A DNA stretch of 30,021 nt from positions 1 to 30,021 of the forward strand of contig JAXJQF010000084.1 of the NCBI GenBank assembly GCA_036311285.1. The letters run 5' to 3'. The notes beneath the pieces were generated by a model. It saw only the letters and a list, made by a program, of their open reading frames with translations. It was not told the origin of the DNA and made no database searches. A program made the translations under genes and the position numbers. This stretch comes from JAXJQF01 sp036311285 (GTDB taxonomy: Bacteria; Pseudomonadota; Gammaproteobacteria; Enterobacterales; Succinivibrionaceae). Shown one piece after another: positions 9,029 to 15,748 of this stretch. Numbering within the stretch: the stretch's first letter is position 1; the number at the start of each line of letters is the position of its first letter.

Positions 9029-9454
9029 TTATAGTTCTTCAGTAACATTTAAACGTGCTGAGATCATGTTTCTTAGCTTTTCAGGTAAGAAGAAATGCAT
9101 TTCACCAGAATTTTTATCAATTGCAACCTGAACAGTTTTTGCCTTTACATAAACCTCATCACCTACTTTAATTTCATATGAGAACACTAAGCGGTTCATA
9201 AATTCCTCTAAGTGAGCATGAACCTCAAAACAATCACTTAATCTCAATGAACGTAAATACTTTGTTCTTTCCTCCACGATGGGTAAAAATACTCCTAGAT
9301 TGTGCAAATCTTCATAAGAACAACCAATAGCCTTAAGTAATTCAAATCTTGCTATTTCTAAAAACTTCAAATAGTTACCGTGCCATACAACACACATTGG
9401 GTCACAATCAAAAAATTGAACCTGTTGCTTTGAGATAAAAGTATGTAATGCCAT
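9029..9454 (-). CDS. apeK: 4HBT-family acyl thioesterase (ApeK)
   Basis: 141 residues, hotdog thioesterase of the 4-hydroxybenzoyl-CoA/YbgC type. The signature is FFDCDPMCVVWHGNYLKFLE, with Asp17/Asp19 and His25 in the expected catalytic region. It could release the polyene chain from the acyl carrier protein or clear stalled intermediates. The ATG at 9454 is preferred because AGG stands six bases upstream; the frame also allows a TTG at 9460. It lies 17 bases before apeL and 40 bases after the acyltransferase gene. Confidence 0.85.
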   Translation of the reverse strand: MALHTFISKQQVQFFDCDPMCVVWHGNYLKFLEIARFELLKAIGCSYEDLHNLGVFLPIVEERTKYLRSLRLSDCFEVHAHLEEFMNRLVFSYEIKVGDEVYVKAKTVQVAIDKNSGEMHFFLPEKLRNMISARLNVTEEL

Positions 9455-9494
9455 TTTCAACCTATAAACGTATTTAATTGATTTAATCTTGCTT

Positions 9495-10475
9495 TTATTT
9501 GTCTACAGCTTTACTGTTCGTATATTTTCCCCAAAAGTCATAAATATTAAACCAATCGTATGGAGAATTTTCTAAAACTAGTGCTATTTCATTAGTAAAT
9601 TTATTAACATATTTTGCTATATCTTCATTTCTAGTTTTTCTATTTAAAGTAATTTCACCCCAATCATTATAATAGAGATGATACTTACCTTTAACATCTG
9701 TTATATAAACTGTATAAATAGGAGCTTTAAGTAAATGAGCTAAGATCCAAGGGCCTTGAGGGAAATTTGCTCTTTCCCCTAAAAAATCAACCTCAATTGA
9801 ACGTGTGTCATTTTGTAAAACTCTATCTGCCATAATACAAACCCAATCCCCCCTATTCACATACTCTTCTAGTTCCATTGACACAGCAGGGGTAATTTCA
9901 TCTACGGCAATAATACCAATTGAGCTATTGTTATCAAGAGAATTTATAACGTTAAAAAACTTCTTACTATTTGAGGTTAGCAATAAAACATGAATCTTTT
10001 TATCAACAAGTTTAGTATTAAATGCTCTCATCATTTCTATATTACCAACGTGAGCACTTATTAAAACACCACCTTTTTCTCTAGTTGCAGCTTGTCGCAT
10101 TCTTTCTAATGCATTATCTACCGAGACAATTTCCTCAATTTTTATTTCATTATTCCAAGCGAGTAACTTTTGCAAAACAGATTCACAAAATCTAAACAAA
10201 TGCTTGTAACAAGAATACTTCTTAACTTTATTGTCATGACAATTTTTAGATAACAAATCTAAATAGGTTTTAGAATATAATCTTGCATTTTTGTTAAATA
10301 GATAAACAAAGAAAACAATGATATACAAAATAGGATAAACTAAAAACTTTCCCCCTATTCTATACATAAGTAGAATAAGCTTTATCCCAAAAGGTGAGGT
10401 GCTTTCTTTATGCTCTGTCCAGTTCGTGTGAGCAACATTTGAAGAAGCCTCTGTAAATTGTTCCTTATTATCCAT
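9495..10475 (-). CDS. apeJ: LpxL/LpxM-like acyltransferase (C-terminal half of ApeJ)
   Basis: 326 residues of the lipid A biosynthesis acyltransferase family. The catalytic HX4(D/E) motif reads HVGNIE at 142-147, a hydrophobic stretch lies near 33-60, and the N-terminal NWTEHKES resembles the HW-x-RERG beginning of LpxL proteins. It probably transfers an acyl chain during attachment of the polyene to its lipid anchor. The ATG directly abuts the TAG of the glycosyltransferase gene and lies in the same frame, so a single amber codon separates two domains that, as I recall, form one polypeptide in many aryl polyene clusters. The nearest ribosome binding sequence (AAAAGG) is twelve bases before the ATG. 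Confidence 0.82.
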   Translation of the reverse strand: MDNKEQFTEASSNVAHTNWTEHKESTSPFGIKLILLMYRIGGKFLVYPILYIIVFFVYLFNKNARLYSKTYLDLLSKNCHDNKVKKYSCYKHLFRFCESVLQKLLAWNNEIKIEEIVSVDNALERMRQAATREKGGVLISAHVGNIEMMRAFNTKLVDKKIHVLLLTSNSKKFFNVINSLDNNSSIGIIAVDEITPAVSMELEEYVNRGDWVCIMADRVLQNDTRSIEVDFLGERANFPQGPWILAHLLKAPIYTVYITDVKGKYHLYYNDWGEITLNRKTRNEDIAKYVNKFTNEIALVLENSPYDWFNIYDFWGKYTNSKAVDK

Positions 10476-11213
10476 CTATTGATAACACCTTTTATGGATC
10501 CTAATAAAATTAAAAAACTTCTCTACACAAAGTTTGGTGTGCATAATTGAAATACGTAAGTTATCCTTAAATGGTGCAAAATTACTAACTCCATTTTCAT
10601 AATATAACACTTCAACACCTTGCTCGATAAAGTCAACTCCTGACCAATACAATCTCACAAAGATATCAGTATCAAAATCCATACGAGAGCCAATAGCTCT
10701 ATGAGTAATTAATGAATAAGTTTTATCTAGAGGATAAACTCTCATCCCACACATTGAATCAACTATCTTGAATATTCCAAGCTCTATTGAAACCCAAAAA
10801 TGAGTAATATAACGACTTATTAAACGATGCTTTGGAACATTAGAATATATTGGAGTGCCTAATATTAGCTTATCCAAGTTATTCTTTGCTTGTTCCAAAA
10901 AAACATTAATCATTTCAACTTTTTGTTGACCATCTGCATCAATTTGAAGCACATGACTATACCCCTTTTCAAAGCAAAGCTTAAAAGCTTTCGTCATACT
11001 GCCCCCTTTACCAAGATTATGTTCATTATCGATTACATAAACATTATCTAGAGATTTAATAAATTTCTTGAAATCATTAACTACTGTTTCATTATTACCA
11101 TCATTAACAACAAACACATCTACATTAAAAGCAGCGATTTGTTCGATATTTCTTTTTAAAACATCGAAATGTCTATAGCAAGGGACAACAATGCATGGTT
11201 TAAATTCAGTCAT
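10476..11213 (-). CDS. apeJ: Family 2 glycosyltransferase (N-terminal half of ApeJ)
   Basis: 245 residues, GT-A fold. The nucleotide-binding strand IVVPCYRHFDVL is at ~8-19, followed by VVNDGN (35-40) and the metal-binding IDADGQQ at 91-97. It resembles dolichyl-phosphate-mannose synthase-type enzymes and should add a sugar or similar unit to the lipid carrier or pigment; donor and acceptor are not visible. It ends at a TAG with the acyltransferase ATG immediately following in frame. It begins three bases after the apeI stop. The C-terminus (FNFIRIHKRCYQ) is basic. Confidence 0.82.
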   Translation of the reverse strand: MTEFKPCIVVPCYRHFDVLKRNIEQIAAFNVDVFVVNDGNNETVVNDFKKFIKSLDNVYVIDNEHNLGKGGSMTKAFKLCFEKGYSHVLQIDADGQQKVEMINVFLEQAKNNLDKLILGTPIYSNVPKHRLISRYITHFWVSIELGIFKIVDSMCGMRVYPLDKTYSLITHRAIGSRMDFDTDIFVRLYWSGVDFIEQGVEVLYYENGVSNFAPFKDNLRISIMHTKLCVEKFFNFIRIHKRCYQ

Positions 11214-11216
11214 TAG

Positions 11217-11588
11217 CTATATCTCATATTTAAGTTTACCAGATGAAAAAATTTCATCTGAATTTGCACCTTTGATAATATCATGTATTGAGAATGTAAT
11301 TTGAGATTTTTCGCTTACATGATTTATCTGGAACATAGCTCTTGAACCCAATAAAACAGGTTTTGCAAATTTGATTAAATCAAAATTTAAAGATGCGTTA
11401 TCTAAATCAACATCAAAGTATTTTTTACTCAATTCAACCACATAAAAAATAATAGCAACACCTGGTAATATAGGAAGGTCTTCAAAATGACCTTCTATCC
11501 ATTTATTGTCACTCTTTAACTCAAATATAGCTGTAATACTATTATCATCAAGTTTAGTTATCTGTTCAAAATCACTTAATTTATTCAT
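11217..11588 (-). CDS. apeI: Hotdog-fold dehydratase subunit (ApeI)
   Basis: 123 residues. The FabA/FabZ loop GHFEDLPILPGVAI (33-46) keeps the catalytic His34. The acidic residue expected 14 positions later is Phe48 instead of Asp/Glu. It therefore looks like the complementary half of ApeP, which has the acid and no histidine. Together they would dehydrate the 3-hydroxyacyl intermediate to create each double bond. The ATG at 11588 overlaps the ligase stop (ATGA), so the two genes are translationally coupled. Confidence 0.87.
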   Translation of the reverse strand: MNKLSDFEQITKLDDNSITAIFELKSDNKWIEGHFEDLPILPGVAIIFYVVELSKKYFDVDLDNASLNFDLIKFAKPVLLGSRAMFQINHVSEKSQITFSIHDIIKGANSDEIFSSGKLKYEI

Positions 11589-13216
11589 TCGAAATCCGTC
11601 TGTATTTGTTTATATGCAACTTTACCATTTGGTAATAAAGGAAGCTCATCATATATATGAAAGCTTCTAGGGATAGCAATTTGTAGCATTTTATGTGTAA
11701 GTAGATTTCTTAAATGGATTACAAATCTTCCCTTACCAACATCATTAAGTAACCACTTACCATCTGTATCTAATACAATCGCAGCCCCTAAATATTGTCG
11801 TACACCACGACAATAACTAACAATCGCCGCATCCTTTATTAAATTTAGATTACGTATCGTCGTCTCTATTTCATCTAAGGAAACTCTATTATCTTCAAGC
11901 TTAACAAGACGACCAATACGACCTAATACCTTAAAGGTCTTGTCTTTATTTAACTCAATAACATCATCACCTAAGAAGAAACTATTTTTTAAATACGGTC
12001 CCTTTAATAAAATTCTACCAACACCATTACTCTTAATAGCTTCATTATTCTGTTCAAGCTGTTCTAGACTTGTTATATCTTTTAGTTCATTTGAATCAGA
12101 GAGAAATACATTTATTTCATTACCATCAAGAACTGATAAAACTTCATCACCATCGTTTACATATCTGAAGCCCATACAACCTGTTTCAGTCGAACCAAAT
12201 AAATCAAAAATTTCAATATCACAAAAGTGTTTAGCTTTTTCTATCGAATAAGAATCTAATTTACTACCTGCAGACGTCACATAAACAACCTTGTCCTTAG
12301 GCAAACTAAACTCCGTTCTCTTTACAAACAATGGTGAAACGACTAATGCAAACTTAAATGCACGAGTAAGTAAGCTCTTAAATTGTTCTTCATACTCAAT
12401 AATAGATGAATACATCTTTAACATTGATACAATCGGTACAAAGAAACGCATCATTATCCCATATGCATGAAACAATGGAACTGTTGCTACAAGTATGATA
12501 TTTTGGTTTTCTCGAGCTTTATGTTCACTTACCCTTAAAGCCTTTGACAAGCCTATTGCTTCAAGGATAAAACTCTTAATAGTTCGTGATATACTCTTAG
12601 ACACCCCTGTTGTACCAGAAGTATATTGAACTATTGAAACATCACTATATACTTGATTAGTTAAAGCATCCAATACAAGTTTCTTATAATCATCAAAGCC
12701 GACAATACCTTTTATACTTATGTCATTTAAAAAACGACTTTGTTTAATAATTTCATCAAAGAAAATACAATTATTTAAAAAGCCACTATCAACACAATCA
12801 TTTTGTTTAATTATAGATGCTTCATTGTTATTAGAATTTGAAACATAACCATTTTCTATTGATGATAAACTTCTTCTTTGTTGTTCTAATGAATCAAATA
12901 AAGCTCTACTTTCATATACAATTATTGAATTTTTCGAAATCTTTTTAACAGATTCATAACTTAAGCTATTTGGAGTGTGTATATCTAATAAATTTAAGGA
13001 CGCAGCAAAAACAGAAGCACAAAAAATAAAACCATCATCAGAGACGATCACTAAACGATTAGTATCATCTGTTTTAATTTTATTTATCCTTTTCCATAGT
13101 AAAAAAACTACTTTATACAAATCATATCTTGTATAAAGCGCTTTCTCATCAATAAAAAATGGAATATCAAAATCAGTTTTACGAACCAAAAACTCGTAAA
13201 AATTATTTAATAACAT
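11585..13216 (-). CDS. apeH: AMP-forming acyl-ACP ligase for the aromatic starter (ApeH)
   Basis: 543 residues of the ANL adenylating superfamily. The phosphate-binding loop YTSGTTGVSK is at 198-207, the LFGSTETG motif follows in the middle domain, and the catalytic lysine lies in LPNGKVAYK near the C-terminus. In characterised aryl polyene pathways this enzyme activates 4-hydroxybenzoate (or a similar aryl acid) and loads it on an acyl carrier protein, and the two carrier proteins immediately upstream fit that role. The inserted stretch at ~105-165, rich in Ser/Asn, looks poorly conserved. The gap to the preceding acp is 32 bases; no strong ribosome binding site is visible before the ATG at 13216. 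No ammonia-lyase gene is present in the cluster, so the starter is unlikely to be made as cinnamate within it. Confidence 0.88.
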   Translation of the reverse strand: MLLNNFYEFLVRKTDFDIPFFIDEKALYTRYDLYKVVFLLWKRINKIKTDDTNRLVIVSDDGFIFCASVFAASLNLLDIHTPNSLSYESVKKISKNSIIVYESRALFDSLEQQRRSLSSIENGYVSNSNNNEASIIKQNDCVDSGFLNNCIFFDEIIKQSRFLNDISIKGIVGFDDYKKLVLDALTNQVYSDVSIVQYTSGTTGVSKSISRTIKSFILEAIGLSKALRVSEHKARENQNIILVATVPLFHAYGIMMRFFVPIVSMLKMYSSIIEYEEQFKSLLTRAFKFALVVSPLFVKRTEFSLPKDKVVYVTSAGSKLDSYSIEKAKHFCDIEIFDLFGSTETGCMGFRYVNDGDEVLSVLDGNEINVFLSDSNELKDITSLEQLEQNNEAIKSNGVGRILLKGPYLKNSFFLGDDVIELNKDKTFKVLGRIGRLVKLEDNRVSLDEIETTIRNLNLIKDAAIVSYCRGVRQYLGAAIVLDTDGKWLLNDVGKGRFVIHLRNLLTHKMLQIAIPRSFHIYDELPLLPNGKVAYKQIQTDFE

Positions 13217-13248
13217 ATAAGCAATGTTCTTTTATTAGTTTTACCAAA

Positions 13249-13497
13249 TTAGTTATTTTCTATTTTTGCGACAATAACATCGATAACATCACCAATTGTT
13301 TTAACTGATTTAAAATCTTCAGCTGAAAATCTACACTTGCAACGTCTTTGCAATTCTGCAACCATATCAATTGCATCAATTGAATCTAAATCTAAATCTG
13401 TAACAATATTAGCTTCCATTGTTACCTTATCTTCTTCAACATCAAAAATATCTGATAAAATTTGTTTAATCTCAACTAATAATTCTTCTTTAGTCAT
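13249..13497 (-). CDS. apeF: Acyl carrier protein (second, ApeF)
   Basis: 82 residues, an acidic four-helix carrier protein. The 4'-phosphopantetheine attachment serine is in LDLDSIDAIDM (about residue 44). A Cys/Arg-rich stretch (RRCKCRF) follows helix II, unusual beside the acidic surface and possibly partner-specific. It carries aromatic starter or growing polyene chain. The gene lies 65 bases after the first acp and 32 bases before the ligase. Confidence 0.9.
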   Translation of the reverse strand: MTKEELLVEIKQILSDIFDVEEDKVTMEANIVTDLDLDSIDAIDMVAELQRRCKCRFSAEDFKSVKTIGDVIDVIVAKIENN

Positions 13498-13562
13498 TTT
13501 TCTCTACTCTAATATATACACTCTTAATCTATATTCATCTTTGCTAGTCTGATAGCATCCAA

Positions 13563-13847
13563 TTAATAATCTAAATCGTTTTCACCTTTTGATTTAGATA
13601 TAAAGTCTACTAAAGTTGCTACTGAATAAAAATGTTCTTTAACATTTTCAGATTCAGGGCTGATTGATACTCCAAAAGTATGCTTAATCGCTAAACCTAA
13701 CTCTAATGCATCAATAGAATCTAAACCTAAACCATCACCAAATAATGGAGCTTCTGTTTCAATATCGTCAACTGTGATATCTTCTAGATTTAATGCATCA
13801 ATAATCATTTGCTTTACAGCTAATTCTAAAACTTTATTTTCGCTCAT
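13563..13847 (-). CDS. apeE: Acyl carrier protein (first, ApeE)
   Basis: 94 residues with the phosphopantetheine site GLDSIDALEL (serine near residue 44), followed by the usual acidic helix III. It differs enough from the second carrier protein that the two probably have distinct jobs, for example starter loading versus elongation. The ATG at 13847 lies inside the end of the acyltransferase gene (14-bp overlap) and has AAAGGG five bases upstream. Confidence 0.92.
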   Translation of the reverse strand: MSENKVLELAVKQMIIDALNLEDITVDDIETEAPLFGDGLGLDSIDALELGLAIKHTFGVSISPESENVKEHFYSVATLVDFISKSKGENDLDY

Positions 13848-14616
13848 AATTTCCCTTTACTCTTATATAACAATCATTATAAAATTTTTCTAAATGCTCA
13901 TTAAATTTTCGGGCTGCAATAGGCAACCTTGACTCATTTTCGACAAAATATTTAGAGTCTAAAGTATCTATATACTCTATATAATAAGTCGGAATTTTAC
14001 TTGGGGCTTTAAATGAATAAAAACCTCTATTCAAATATCCTTGATCGTCACAATATATATGAAGACAAACAACTTTTAAACCTTTTCTACAAGCAAGATT
14101 TGCAACACCGCGAACAAAACTAACATTATTAAAATCCTTAGTTCTTGTTCCTTCTGGAAAAATTAGAATATCTTCCCCTTGGGATGTTTTATTAGTAATA
14201 AGTTCAATACTATCTTCATTATTTACATAATCTAAATGCTTTATGATCGGACGCATAAAGGTGTCAAGCAACTTGCGTTTTACCATCGAACAGGTATTAA
14301 CACTTAATTTACTAGTTAAAATCACGTAATCTAGTAATGTTGGATGATTAGCAACTATCAAAGAACCATTAAATGAATTACATTTATCAAGATTCACAAA
14401 ATCTACTCTAAAAACAAAAAGTATTCTTGCTAAAAATATAAAAAACTTAAATCCAAGTTTAACTACATAACGTAATGCTTTCTTTCTTGTTTCCTTATTC
14501 CAAACTAGTAGTAACAATAAAAAATATATTACTACCCCATTTAACAACGCACCAAAAATGAAAACAAAATAAAGAATAAAAGTATTTATTGTTCTTATTA
14601 CTCTGCTTAAATCCAT
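13834..14616 (-). CDS. apeD: PlsC-family 1-acyl-glycerol-phosphate-type acyltransferase (ApeD)
   Basis: 260 residues. The N-terminal membrane helices (~8-38 and 52-70) are followed by the acyltransferase motifs NHPTLLD (His91, Asp96) and FPEGTRT (153-159). Members move acyl groups from ACP or CoA to a phosphate-bearing lipid; here it likely helps link the polyene to a membrane lipid. It overlaps the upstream gene by 10 bp and the downstream acp by 14 bp. No good ribosome binding site precedes the ATG at 14616, so it probably depends on coupling. Confidence 0.87.
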   Translation of the reverse strand: MDLSRVIRTINTFILYFVFIFGALLNGVVIYFLLLLLVWNKETRKKALRYVVKLGFKFFIFLARILFVFRVDFVNLDKCNSFNGSLIVANHPTLLDYVILTSKLSVNTCSMVKRKLLDTFMRPIIKHLDYVNNEDSIELITNKTSQGEDILIFPEGTRTKDFNNVSFVRGVANLACRKGLKVVCLHIYCDDQGYLNRGFYSFKAPSKIPTYYIEYIDTLDSKYFVENESRLPIAARKFNEHLEKFYNDCYIRVKGNYERK

Positions 14617-15320
14617 GATAAAAATTCTACACTATTAAATTTAGAACATTTCTCAACATCAAAGCTTAATAATGAATTATCCTCAATACTGTTTACCGAC
14701 AAAGACTTACATTCATCATCAACTTTTTCTAAGAGCATCGAAAATGCATGATTACCATAAAATTGCTCTACATTAGGAATCTTCATTTTTGGATTATCAA
14801 CCATACCTTCATATGCTACGACAAGTACTCTGTTTAAACCTTGTCCATAAAGAGACGCATAAGCTTCTACTAATGCTGCAGTTAAACTACCTTTTTCTGC
14901 ACTAATTGCAGTTGTTTCACCATGAAATTTTTGGGCAATAGAACATACACCAACAGAACTATTATGAACCGAAGCAGAAAATTCCATTGGAGAAAGACCT
15001 TTATCTAAAACCATTTCTGATAATAGATTTACACATCTAGAAGCTTCACCCGAAAATGAAGAGAATATAATTTTATCAACAACTTGTTTATTTAAGGCAC
15101 AATAATTTAACATATCTATTGCTAAACCAACGCAATATTTTGTAGAAGGAGTTAATCTTCTACGAAGCATCATTGGAATATCTTTTATTATCTTATCTTG
15201 CGAATTATCAATTATTTCTAATTGATTATAATTAGGACCATTTCTTTTATGTTGTTTAAATTGATGCAAATTATTTGCTTTATCTGAGATAAAAGAAACT
15301 CTTACAAGTTTAAAATCCAT
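14607..15320 (-). CDS. apeC: Ketosynthase-like chain length factor (ApeC)
   Basis: 237 residues, a short thiolase-fold protein of the Ketoacyl-synt_2 type. It keeps the N-terminal half of a ketosynthase (ASVHNSSVGVCSIAQ, then an AEKGSLTAALVEAY helix) but has no active-site Cys in the expected ACT context, no NAHGTG and no GHTLGAAG. It therefore fits the non-catalytic partner that controls chain length in the KS-CLF heterodimer with ApeO (structure known for Acinetobacter ApeO-ApeC). It is the first gene of the operon. The ATG at 15320 has GGAA seven bases upstream; the frame could extend to a TTG at 15326. Confidence 0.85.
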   Translation of the reverse strand: MDFKLVRVSFISDKANNLHQFKQHKRNGPNYNQLEIIDNSQDKIIKDIPMMLRRRLTPSTKYCVGLAIDMLNYCALNKQVVDKIIFSSFSGEASRCVNLLSEMVLDKGLSPMEFSASVHNSSVGVCSIAQKFHGETTAISAEKGSLTAALVEAYASLYGQGLNRVLVVAYEGMVDNPKMKIPNVEQFYGNHAFSMLLEKVDDECKSLSVNSIEDNSLLSFDVEKCSKFNSVEFLSWI

Positions 15321-15326
15321 AATCAA

Positions 15327-15748
15327 TTTCCATAATCAAGCTCTATAAATTATATAACTTTTAGTTATTTATTCTAATGCATATTTAACACGCATTTATA
15401 ACATATAAACATTATTATACAAACAAATTTTAGTAGAATGTACAAAAATTCATTACAAAAATTATCTAATCTTAAAATCACAAAATTATCAATATGTATT
15501 AAATCAATCACATATTTTATAGATTAATCTTTCATTTATTAAAACAATGTAAAAAAAATGCCGTATACATTCATATATATATGTTTTGTATGCAAGATCA
15601 TAAATATCAATACAAAATAATCTTACAACTTTAATTTTTAGCATATTTTATTGTATATTCAATAAATAAATATGTTTAATATTGGTTGAAAAAAAATTTT
15701 AAATACAATTCAAATTTAACCTTAAAAAATAAATAATTATTACAAAAT
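15327..15748. promoter_or_regulatory. Divergent intergenic region between the aryl polyene operon and the PilZ gene
   Basis: About 420 bases, very AT-rich, with no gene. It must contain the promoters for the 14.7-kb minus-strand operon and for the plus-strand PilZ gene. Possible minus-strand -10 sequences (TATAAT on the minus strand) are at 15349-15354 and 15414-15419; the second has a partial -35 (TGTACA) at 15439-15444 with long spacing. For the PilZ gene TTGTAT (15651) and TTTAAT (15675) are weak candidates. An AT-repeat near-palindrome occupies ~15562-15592. None of these is convincing by eye. Confidence 0.4.
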
